Below are positions 15,325 through 22,436 of a stretch of 64,000 nucleotides of DNA, one piece after another. Location of the stretch: the NCBI RefSeq assembly GCF_900148495.1, contig NZ_FTRU01000008.1, positions 1,364,001-1,428,000 on the forward strand, given 5' to 3'. Under the pieces are notes generated by a model that saw only the letters and a program-made list of their open reading frames with translations, made no database searches and had not been told where the DNA came from. The translations under genes and the position numbers were made by a program. This DNA is from Negativibacillus massiliensis. GTDB lineage: Bacteria; Bacillota; Clostridia; Oscillospirales; Ruminococcaceae. Within the stretch, counting starts at the first letter, position 1, and each line of letters begins with the position of its first letter.

Positions 15325-16802
15325 TACAGAATAATGCAGATCAGCCCATTGCACCCTTCGTTGATAATGCGTTCGATGGTCTCCTGCATCCGGATTCTTG
15401 CATCGGCGGGCATACGGTAAAGCTTGTTGTGCAAACCTTCGTTGACCAGCTCATGCAACGATTTTCCGAAAATGTTGCTGCCCCAGATCTTCTGCGGGTC
15501 ATCCTCGAATTCCTGAAGCAGGCTCATAACCAGCTCCTCGGACTGTTTTTCGCTTCCCACAATCGGGCTTACCTCTGTGGTGATGTCCGCGCGCATCATG
15601 TGGATGGACGGTGCAGAGGCTTTCAGCCTTACGCCATATCTTCCGCCCTGTTTTACAATCTGAGGCTCTTCCAGGCTCAGTTCTTCCAGCGAAGGCATCA
15701 CGATACCATATCCGGTCGCTGCGACCTCCTCCAAAGCGCCTTTGACTTTATCATATTCCTTTTTGATGCGGGCAAGGTTACAAAGACAAGGCAGTAAGCC
15801 TTCTTCTCCGCCGATTTCCAGTCCGGTAGCTTCCCCAAGGATATCGTAAAAGAGGTTTGGTTGAACGGTGATGGAAAGCATGACCTTTCCATGCCCTAAA
15901 TCCATTCCAGTTACCTGCGCCTGTGAAATATACTCGCAGTTTTTGATTTCTCCTAGTTTCTCTGCTACATGATTGATTCGGTGAATCTCACCGCAGGAAT
16001 TACAGATTGCCTGATACAGAGCATCTTTAAGCCAATGTCCCTGTGCAAGTGAAAGAATCCAGCGTGGAATGTTCACCTTGATTTCCTTAATTGGGAATTC
16101 CATCAGCACACTGGACAGAATATGGCGGATATCCGTTTCGGTCAGGTCCAGACAGTTCACTGCAAGAACTGGAACGCCATATTTTTCCTGCATCTGTTCT
16201 GCCAATTCTCTAGATTGAGCGGTGTTTGGATTTGCGCAGTTAAGCAATACTGCAAATGGTTTTTCCAGTTCCTGAAGTTCCCGGATTACCCTTTCTTCTG
16301 CTTCCTCATACTCTTCCCTTGGGATGTCGCTGATTGAGCCATCCGAAGTGACCACCAGTCCAATGGTGGAATGTTCCTGGATGACCTTCTGTGTCCCGAT
16401 TTCAGCTGCCATGTTAAATGGAATTTCCTGATCAAACCACGGTGTCATGACCATGCGCGGCTGTTCATTTTCCACATAGCCCAGCGAACTTGGAACAATA
16501 TATCCCACACAGTCTATCATGCGGATATTGAGCTTTGCATTGTTGTCCAGCGTAATCCGAACTGCTTCCTCCGGGATAAATTTAGGCTCCGTGGTCATGA
16601 TGGTCTTTCCTGCTGCGGACTGCGGAAGCTCATCGATTGCTCTTTCCCGGAAAAACTCACTTTCGATATTTGGGATTACGAGGTTTTCCATGAATTTTTT
16701 GATAAAGGTCGATTTTCCGGTCCGTACCGGTCCGACCACTCCGATATAAATATCACCGCCCGTTCGGTTGGCGATGTCACTGTAAATATTACGGCTATCC
16801 AT
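15324..16802 (-). CDS. spoIVA: Stage IV sporulation protein A (spore coat ATPase)
   Basis: This 492-aa protein, the same length as Bacillus SpoIVA, forms the basement layer of the spore coat by ATP-driven assembly on the forespore. It has the Walker A GVVGPVRTGKSTFIKKF (residues 21-37), IRMIDCVGY, and the C-terminal polymerisation region ending NEGCNGLICIIL. In Clostridioides difficile its partner SipL docks on it through LysM. Here the sipL-like gene lies directly upstream, so the two are likely co-expressed under SigE. Confidence 0.95.
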   Translation of the reverse strand: MDSRNIYSDIANRTGGDIYIGVVGPVRTGKSTFIKKFMENLVIPNIESEFFRERAIDELPQSAAGKTIMTTEPKFIPEEAVRITLDNNAKLNIRMIDCVGYIVPSSLGYVENEQPRMVMTPWFDQEIPFNMAAEIGTQKVIQEHSTIGLVVTSDGSISDIPREEYEEAEERVIRELQELEKPFAVLLNCANPNTAQSRELAEQMQEKYGVPVLAVNCLDLTETDIRHILSSVLMEFPIKEIKVNIPRWILSLAQGHWLKDALYQAICNSCGEIHRINHVAEKLGEIKNCEYISQAQVTGMDLGHGKVMLSITVQPNLFYDILGEATGLEIGGEEGLLPCLCNLARIKKEYDKVKGALEEVAATGYGIVMPSLEELSLEEPQIVKQGGRYGVRLKASAPSIHMMRADITTEVSPIVGSEKQSEELVMSLLQEFEDDPQKIWGSNIFGKSLHELVNEGLHNKLYRMPADARIRMQETIERIINEGCNGLICIIL

Positions 16803-16853
16803 CTGCTGTCTCTCCTCCTTTTATTCTCTTCACCGATTGGTTTCGGCTCTTTT

Positions 16854-18479
16854 TTAGTGGGACAAAATCGGAATCAAAAGCATCTCCCGTTTTGAAATAC
16901 TTCCACTTTCACCCAGTTCCACCTGACTGTTTGACTCCATTACCGACTGCATTGCAGTATGATAGCGTTTGGCAATCTCCCACAGATTTTCTCCTGCATC
17001 CGCATAATAGATGGTGAGGGAACAATCATCCTCCCGTTCAACGGGCTTGGTCTGGTCTACCTCAATATCACCCATCACGCAGCATCGTTTTAATCCTGCA
17101 AGACAGCCATGCACCATAACCTCGCAGCGTACCTGAAGATTTTCTCCATTCCGGTTGTAGTCAAAACTCTGTACCGATACCTGCGGGAAGAAAATCAGTT
17201 TCATCTGCTCCTGCAGATCATGCAGTGGAATCTTGATCTCCATATCTTCGGTTTTATCATAAAACTGGACTGCTCCCTCCTGATCCAGCGCCAGCAGACA
17301 CAGATTCAGTTTCACCGCAACAACCACCGTTTTTTCCTGTGTTTCGTCGCTTTCTTCCTGTCGAATCGATGTTCCTTCTACACTTCCCCATCCGCTGATG
17401 ATGTTCTCAATACCATCCGGCAGCTCGATTTCTCCCTTATACATTGATCTTTGTTCTACTGCATCCAGCATGCTCAAGAAGTTGGCTGCCTGTGTTTTTC
17501 CTTCACAGGCATATCTGGTAGAATAGCAGTCATCTGCAAGACATACCTGTGTCTTTCTGCAGACCTGAGCATTCATGACCACCTGTGCTCTCAGCTGGAA
17601 TAACGTATTTTCTCCATCCTGGTCTGCGATTGGAGAGAGCTCATACTCACAAACCGAATACCCTGCCAGACAGTTGCAGCTGTCATCCGCTCCGGGCGCA
17701 TCGATTACCCCGCTGATGGGAAGACTGTACTCCATCTGTTCCACATTGTTTCTGCCGTTTTCTGACTGGTTGGGTGTGTACAGAATCTGGATATTCAGCT
17801 GACCTTTCGTAATGATCTTTCCTGAAATCAGCTTACAGTCGTTCATCACTGCACAGACACGTGAAGAAATCAGGTTTCTGACCGCAGGTTTTCCGCTTGC
17901 AAGTTCCAGTTCCTCGTTAACCTCCATGATATCTCTGCTCTGGGTGACAAAGCTGTTTTGTTCCAATGTTTTTTTGCGCAGCTGGATTCCCATTGGATTT
18001 TCTGTATCATCCACTGCATCGGTAACCGCCTGCATCTGCATACAGCTCACTGCACAGATCTTATAGCTCAGTGATGCCCGCAGCTCCATTCTGCGCTTGC
18101 TGACAGCGCGGCAGTTGCAGTAGCAAGAATCCTTCATCAGAAAGACAAGCACCTGATCTGCTTCCTGCTTTAAATCCAGCTTTTTGGTATAGGGAATCTT
18201 ATAGTCGATGCTTCGCATCCGCAGTTCCCCGCCGGACGATGTGCCGGAGCCGTCTTCTCCCAGATACAGAATATGAACACTGCACACTCCTTCCAGACAA
18301 AGCTGTCTTCCCTGCGTATGGGTTGATTTTACACAGGAATCCAAAGAACATTTGAGAATTTTCACAATATCAGGGCAATAATCCGGCAACATAATGTCAG
18401 CTTCTAGCGGTACCTCTGCCATCGAATCGAACACCGTTTCATTTACGCCGACTGCCTGCCTCGTTGCATTACATTCCAT
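16854..18479 (-). CDS. sipL: SipL-like spore morphogenesis protein (SPOCS/DUF3794 + LysM)
   Basis: This 541-aa protein has repeated SPOCS (DUF3794) domains, recognisable by recurring segments such as LEADIMLPDYCPDIVKILKC near the N-terminus. The C-terminal LysM domain (TIYYADAGENLWEIAKRYHT, SKREMLLIPIL) ends the protein. In C. difficile SipL binds SpoIVA through LysM to build the coat. Its place 51 bp before spoIVA matches that partnership. The start is the ATG at 18479, with GAGAGG 8 nt upstream; the ATG at 18485 is too close. The gene name is by family analogy. Confidence 0.9.
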   Translation of the reverse strand: MECNATRQAVGVNETVFDSMAEVPLEADIMLPDYCPDIVKILKCSLDSCVKSTHTQGRQLCLEGVCSVHILYLGEDGSGTSSGGELRMRSIDYKIPYTKKLDLKQEADQVLVFLMKDSCYCNCRAVSKRRMELRASLSYKICAVSCMQMQAVTDAVDDTENPMGIQLRKKTLEQNSFVTQSRDIMEVNEELELASGKPAVRNLISSRVCAVMNDCKLISGKIITKGQLNIQILYTPNQSENGRNNVEQMEYSLPISGVIDAPGADDSCNCLAGYSVCEYELSPIADQDGENTLFQLRAQVVMNAQVCRKTQVCLADDCYSTRYACEGKTQAANFLSMLDAVEQRSMYKGEIELPDGIENIISGWGSVEGTSIRQEESDETQEKTVVVAVKLNLCLLALDQEGAVQFYDKTEDMEIKIPLHDLQEQMKLIFFPQVSVQSFDYNRNGENLQVRCEVMVHGCLAGLKRCCVMGDIEVDQTKPVEREDDCSLTIYYADAGENLWEIAKRYHTAMQSVMESNSQVELGESGSISKREMLLIPILSH

Positions 18480-18525
18480 AATCATAACCTCTCTTTCTTT
18501 TTGTGTGCACCTTTTTCTCTACCCA

Positions 18526-18552
18526 ATGTTATGAATGTTTTGTCCCTAATAT
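18526..18552 (-). promoter_or_regulatory. Candidate SigE promoter of sipL-spoIVA
   Basis: On the minus strand an ATA-containing -35 (about 18550-18552) lies 16 bp from CATAACAT (18526-18533), which matches the SigE -10 CATACAAT at 6 of 8 positions. Confidence 0.35.
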
Positions 18553-18620
18553 GCAGACGATTGCAAGCTTTCCCCTGATATGTTATACTTATTTTCAAAT
18601 ACTGAAAGTGAGGAATTCCC

Positions 18621-18977
18621 ATGAAAAACCCTAAAATCATGATTGACTGCGCTCTTGGAACGCTGACAGCCTTTTTTGCTTTCCCCATCATTATGCTGGC
18701 CGTTCCATCCGTTACCTTTTTATCTTTGACCCTGCTCTTTATCTTTCCGGTACTGAGTTTTATCTGCGGCATTCTCTGCGGCAAAGAAAACGGTTTCCAG
18801 ATTTATTATCCGCTTTTGGTCGGCATCTTTTTTCTGCCAACCGTCTTTTTATTCTACGATACCAGTGTCTGGCCAATGATGATGTTTTATATGGTAATCG
18901 CTCTGGCAGGCGTTGCAATTGGTCATTTTATCAATGTCCGCTCGTCTGGCAAGCGTCCAAATGGAAGATTAAAATAA
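18621..18977 (+). CDS. Small membrane protein of unknown function
   Basis: This 118-aa protein has about four hydrophobic helices (FFAFPIIMLAV, LTLLFIFPVLSFICG, LLVGIFFLPTVFLFY and MMFYMVIALAGVAIGHF) and a basic tail. I do not recognise a family. GTGAGG lies 8-9 nt before the ATG and a strong hairpin follows the stop. It is divergent from sipL with a 141-bp gap. Confidence 0.7.
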   Translation: MKNPKIMIDCALGTLTAFFAFPIIMLAVPSVTFLSLTLLFIFPVLSFICGILCGKENGFQIYYPLLVGIFFLPTVFLFYDTSVWPMMMFYMVIALAGVAIGHFINVRSSGKRPNGRLK

Positions 18978-19025
18978 AAAAAGCCTGATAAGAGATCAAA
19001 AAGATTTCTTATCAGGCTTTTTTTA
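18977..19025 (+). terminator. Terminator after the 118-aa membrane protein
   Basis: The stem AAGCCTGATAAGA/TCTTATCAGGCTT is followed by T residues. Confidence 0.9.
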
Positions 19026-19140
19026 TTTTTTAAAGAAATTACTCTGAAGCGCTTGATTTTTGATGATTGACAGACATCTTCACTACTGATATTCGGACAC
19101 ACGTGTCGTCAAAGTGTCGTCAAAAGTTTTTCTATATTTA

Positions 19141-19190
19141 AAAATAAAACCCCAGCAAACCGCATGATTAAGCGATTTATTGAGGTTTCA
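19141..19190 (-). terminator. Terminator of the tRNA operon
   Basis: On the minus strand a 16-position stem with one mismatch (AACCTCAA..AAATCGC with GCGGTTT..GGGGTT) is followed by TTTTATTTTTA just past the tRNA-Gln 3' end. Confidence 0.75.
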
Positions 19191-19194
19191 GATT

Positions 19195-19270
19195 TGGCTG
19201 GGCTGGCGGGATTCGAACCCACGGGATGCAGGAGTCAAAGTCCTGTGCCTTACCGCTTGGCGACAGCCCA
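19195..19270 (-). tRNA. tRNA-Gln (TTG)
   Basis: A full cloverleaf on the minus strand: acceptor TGGGCTG/CAGCCCA, anticodon arm CAGGA-CTTTGAC-TCCTG with anticodon TTG, TTCGAAT T-loop, and an encoded CCA. Confidence 0.95.
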
Positions 19271-19321
19271 ATATTCAGGTTAGATATAGAAAAAAGGCTT
19301 TTAAATAAAAGCCTTTTTTCA

Positions 19322-19399
19322 TGGGGTGGGTAGTGAGAGTTGAACTCACGACCTCCAGAGCCACAATCTGGCGCCCTAACCAACTAGGCCATACCCACC
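19322..19399 (-). tRNA. tRNA-His (GTG)
   Basis: Cloverleaf with acceptor GTGGGTA/TACCCAC, anticodon arm CCAGA-TTGTGGC-TCTGG (anticodon GTG), TTCAACT T-loop and encoded CCA. Position 19399 supplies the G-1 typical of tRNA-His. Confidence 0.95.
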
Positions 19400-19402
19400 A
19401 TA

Positions 19403-19479
19403 TGGCGCGCCAAGAGAGACTCGAACTCCCGACCTACTGCTTAGAAGGCAGTTGCTCTATCCAGCTGAGCTATTGGCGC
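19403..19479 (-). tRNA. tRNA-Arg (TCT)
   Basis: Cloverleaf with acceptor GCGCCAA/TTGGCGC, anticodon arm ACTGC-CTTCTAA-GCAGT (anticodon TCT), TTCGAGT T-loop and encoded CCA. Confidence 0.95.
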
Positions 19480-19485
19480 ATTTTA

Positions 19486-19559
19486 TGGAGCGGGTGATGG
19501 GAATCGAACCCACGCGACCAGCTTGGAAGGCTGGGATTCTACCATTGAACTACACCCGC
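19486..19559 (-). tRNA. tRNA-Gly (TCC)
   Basis: Cloverleaf with acceptor GCGGGTG/CACCCGC, anticodon arm CCAGC-CTTCCAA-GCTGG (anticodon TCC), TTCGATT T-loop and encoded CCA. It is the first tRNA of the operon. Confidence 0.95.
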
Positions 19560-19611
19560 ATTTATCTTTGTTATCTCTGCTCGGCATCGCCGTCACTCGA
19601 CAACGTAGATT

Positions 19612-19640
19612 ATTATACATGATGATGTTTTATTTGTCAA
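19612..19640 (-). promoter_or_regulatory. Consensus promoter of the tRNA operon
   Basis: On the minus strand TTGACA (19635-19640), 17-bp spacer and TATAAT (19612-19617), a perfect sigma-A match, directly upstream of tRNA-Gly. Confidence 0.88.
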
Positions 19641-20254
19641 GCATTTTTCCAATATTTTTTTAAAAATATTTTTCCTTCCAAAAAGACTTCCATTTCCACC
19701 CTGTCTTGCCTATCCGTTATACAGGAAATACGCCATTCTTCATCCGGCACGCAAAAGCTGAAGGCACTGCACCCTGTATCGCTGCATCGGATGTCTCCGT
19801 TTTCTTCTATCCAAAATTCCACTGCCGGCATCTTTGCAAGCCCCAGTCCGGTCCATTTGGCATAACTTTCCCGCAAGGTCCATATCCGTGCAAATCCGCT
19901 ATCCTCATGTTCCCGCACCCAGTCTTGCTCCTGTTGTGAAAACATTCTCTTTGCAACCTTCCAGCTTTCCCGCAATGCGTCCTCAATATCCACGCCGACT
20001 TCCCCTTCGTATATCGCTGCTACCGCTACTGCTTTTTTTGTCTTGCTGGTGTGACTGATCGAAACGCCGATATGACTTCCCTCAAAAAACGGTTTTCCAT
20101 TAGAATGTTTTTTGAGCATCACGCCTGACCGTTCCAATTTTTCCCTGGTTTCTCCTGTAAAGGAGCACAAAGCTTCCCAGGCAGCCTGTCTTCCCAATTC
20201 GCTCAGTGTGGCATCCTGCCTGTCTGTTTTAAGCCATATAACAACTCGTTTCAT
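19637..20254 (-). CDS. 4'-phosphopantetheinyl transferase (Sfp/EntD type)
   Basis: This 205-aa enzyme would transfer phosphopantetheine from CoA to carrier proteins. Family motifs are HIGVSISHTSKTKKAVAVAA, VGVDIEDALRE with the Mg-binding Asp-x-Glu, and WTLRESYAKWTGLGL, the WxxKEAxxK-type block (Glu and Lys retained). At about 205 aa it is of the Sfp size class, so it may serve secondary metabolite or lysine-type carriers as well as fatty acid synthesis; no carrier genes are in this window. Its 3' end overlaps the tRNA promoter region by four bases. Confidence 0.88.
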   Translation of the reverse strand: MKRVVIWLKTDRQDATLSELGRQAAWEALCSFTGETREKLERSGVMLKKHSNGKPFFEGSHIGVSISHTSKTKKAVAVAAIYEGEVGVDIEDALRESWKVAKRMFSQQEQDWVREHEDSGFARIWTLRESYAKWTGLGLAKMPAVEFWIEENGDIRCSDTGCSAFSFCVPDEEWRISCITDRQDRVEMEVFLEGKIFLKKYWKNA

Positions 20255-20360
20255 TTTGCTTCTTCCCCTCTTTTCCTAAAAATGCCCTGTTTCGACGTTT
20301 ACAGACAATTTCAGTTATGATACAATAAGAATTGATATTATCTGGAAAGGTGGAATCCTA

Positions 20361-21107
20361 ATGAGGATGAAAAAAATCTTATTGACTGCGCTGCTTGCCT
20401 GTCTGGTACTTCTTGGCGGATGTTCCCGTCCTGCTTCGGATCATCCTGATGACAATGAGGATCCATCTCCTGTAACAGAAAATCAGGAAGAGGAATCTTC
20501 TGAAACTCCTCAGGAAGAAACCGATGATTCTCCATCTGATGAAACTTCTTCGGAAGAAAATGAAGAAGATCAGAAAGAGGAAAACGAGGACGAAGAATCC
20601 AAGGAAGAATCGTCCGACTCCGAAAATCCGGAAGACAATTCCTCTCAGGGATGCTACAAAATTTTTGACAGCGGATTTGAGATCACCGTTGAGGACCCAT
20701 TCGTTGTTTATTATGATCCTCTCTCCAACAATATGACCGTCACCATCCCGGATGACCCATCCAGCCGCGGATATATCTTCTATGATACCTCCGAACAGAG
20801 TATGACCCAGCTGGAAACCACCGTAAAATCGCTGGAATCCGCAAGTGAAGCCGACCCTACCATCACCAACATGACAAAGGATGTTGATGAACAGGAAAAC
20901 GGTATGTTCTCGATGACCTTCACCTATTCTGCTGGCGCTAACGAGGGCAGCGCTGCCGGATTCTATTTTATCCACTATCAGACAACCGAAAATGGCGTCA
21001 TCAACGTAAACCTGTTTACAACCCGCTCCAGCAACTCCGAAAAGATTCTGGAATTGATCGATTCGATTCAGCCTGCCACCGAAAATGCTGTGGAATATTC
21101 CGAATAA
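20361..21107 (+). CDS. Lipoprotein with long acidic linker
   Basis: This 248-aa lipoprotein has lipobox VLLGGC, then an Asp/Glu/Ser-rich linker (residues about 25-95) consisting largely of acidic repeats, then a C-terminal domain beginning CYKIFDSGFEITVEDPF. The family is not recognised. It resembles the lipoprotein at 5006-5662 in plan. The ATG at 20361 follows AAAGGTGG by about 7 nt. A terminator follows the stop. Confidence 0.8.
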   Translation: MRMKKILLTALLACLVLLGGCSRPASDHPDDNEDPSPVTENQEEESSETPQEETDDSPSDETSSEENEEDQKEENEDEESKEESSDSENPEDNSSQGCYKIFDSGFEITVEDPFVVYYDPLSNNMTVTIPDDPSSRGYIFYDTSEQSMTQLETTVKSLESASEADPTITNMTKDVDEQENGMFSMTFTYSAGANEGSAAGFYFIHYQTTENGVINVNLFTTRSSNSEKILELIDSIQPATENAVEYSE

Positions 21108-21135
21108 AGACGCTTTTCTGCGACAACTTTCTCCG

Positions 21136-21177
21136 GTCCTTTCTGTTATACTATCATAACAGAAGGGACTTTTCTTT
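21136..21177 (+). terminator. Terminator of the acidic lipoprotein gene
   Basis: The stem TTCTGTTAT/ATAACAGAA extended by GTCC/GGAC is followed by TTTTCTTT. Confidence 0.8.
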
Positions 21178-21218
21178 GTGTCTAAGGTTAAAATTGTGTT
21201 TTTCAGGAGGGGTTACTG

Positions 21219-21398
21219 ATGAAATCCGCACTTACTTTATTGATGATCGTTTCTGTTCTGTCCGCTTTTTCACCAAAACCAGTACAGGCCACACCCAAAG
21301 AATCGCTGTCTTTGCCGCAGCAAACCATGCCGAAAGAGGAGGAAGATTCATTTTATACTCCCTTTTCCGGTGTGCTGACCTGCTTTCTGGCTGATTAA
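21219..21398 (+). CDS. Small secreted peptide (59 aa), unknown
   Basis: ATG 21219 to TAA 21398 with GGAGGGG 7-8 nt upstream. The translation starts MKSALTLLMIVSVLSAFS and has a likely signal peptidase site after PVQA near residue 24, leaving a mature peptide of about 35 residues (TPKESLSLPQQ through FSGVLTCFLAD) with a single Cys. The ribosome binding site, signal peptide and following terminator support a real gene. No homologue is recognised. Confidence 0.6.
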   Translation: MKSALTLLMIVSVLSAFSPKPVQATPKESLSLPQQTMPKEEEDSFYTPFSGVLTCFLAD

Positions 21399-21410
21399 CC
21401 TCTGATTGCG

Positions 21411-21448
21411 AAAAACTCCGCATGAAAAAATCATGCGGAGCTTTTTTT
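21411..21448. terminator. Bidirectional intrinsic terminator
   Basis: The perfect stem CTCCGCATGA/TCATGCGGAG has A and T tracts on its flanks and lies between convergent genes. Confidence 0.9.
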
Positions 21449-22286
21449 ATTTCTCATTTTCCACTTCTGCGAGCAGAGTTTCCATATAAGTCTGGAAATG
21501 ATAGAAGATTACATCCGGATCTTTTAATTCTGGACGCCATCTCTTTAACCATTCCAGTGTCAGATAGCCATCATAGCCCATACGATAGAGTTCGCGCACT
21601 GCATCAAATACCGGCAGATCTCCCAAGCCCATCATACGGTATTCGGTTTCTCCGTTTTCGGTAACAACCGAATCCTTCACGTGAACGTAACGGATCTCTT
21701 TTCCCAGATTTGCCACGGTCTGTTTTGGTGTCTCCTTGCAGTGACGGTATGGATGCTGGATATCCCAAAGAACGCCGCGGGTTTCTTCATCTGCACCGGC
21801 AATAAACTGCGCCATTTTGACCGAGTCAGAGAGCAGTCCGCAGGTTTCAATCAATACTCGAACCTTTTTATCTCTTGCGTAGTGACACAGCTCCTGATAA
21901 CGTACCTTTGCTGTTTCCAAATCTGCCTGGATTGGCTGTGGGTTCAAGGTCAGCAGAACACGAACAAATGGGATTTCATTTTTTGCGGCAAAGTCAATCT
22001 GATCTTTTGCCTGCTGCATCTGAAGCTCGCCCTTTTCACTTCCCGGTTTTTCTCCCAGAGTAACCGAAGAAGCGATCATCGGAATCTCAATACCGGACTG
22101 GTTGAGCTGGCGACGGGTTTCTTCCAGATGTTCTTCATCAAAAATTGTTATCTTCATCGGGTCGATCTCGTTGGCGACGCCACGAATCTCGATACCGTCA
22201 ATCCCCATATCCTTTGCAGTCCCTAGAATTTCTGCCCAGTCCCACTGAGGACAGCCTAATGTCGAAAAACCTAACTTCATCGTCAA
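21447..22286 (-). CDS. TIM-barrel protein, sugar phosphate isomerase/epimerase family
   Basis: This 279-aa protein of the AP endonuclease 2/xylose isomerase-like superfamily has FSTLGCPQWDW at the N-terminus, DGIEIRGV, LIETCG, WDIQHPYRH, YVHVKDS and YLTLEW, the conserved strand ends that carry metal ligands (Glu, Asp, His, Glu). Sugar or inositol-type substrates are usual for the family, but none is indicated by the neighbours. A TTG at 22286, about 8 nt from AAGGG, has better spacing than the ATG at 22280; either may be used. Confidence 0.85.
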   Translation of the reverse strand: MTMKLGFSTLGCPQWDWAEILGTAKDMGIDGIEIRGVANEIDPMKITIFDEEHLEETRRQLNQSGIEIPMIASSVTLGEKPGSEKGELQMQQAKDQIDFAAKNEIPFVRVLLTLNPQPIQADLETAKVRYQELCHYARDKKVRVLIETCGLLSDSVKMAQFIAGADEETRGVLWDIQHPYRHCKETPKQTVANLGKEIRYVHVKDSVVTENGETEYRMMGLGDLPVFDAVRELYRMGYDGYLTLEWLKRWRPELKDPDVIFYHFQTYMETLLAEVENEK

Positions 22287-22436
22287 AGATCATTCCCTTC
22301 CTGCATTTTCTTACACAGTTTCTGCTAATTTTCATTCGCACTTTATTGTATCACATATCATTTCTAATTTCAATCGTTGCCGCAGTCGCTTTTACAAAAA
22401 AAGAAAGGAAAGTCTGAGACTTTCCTTAAATAAACC

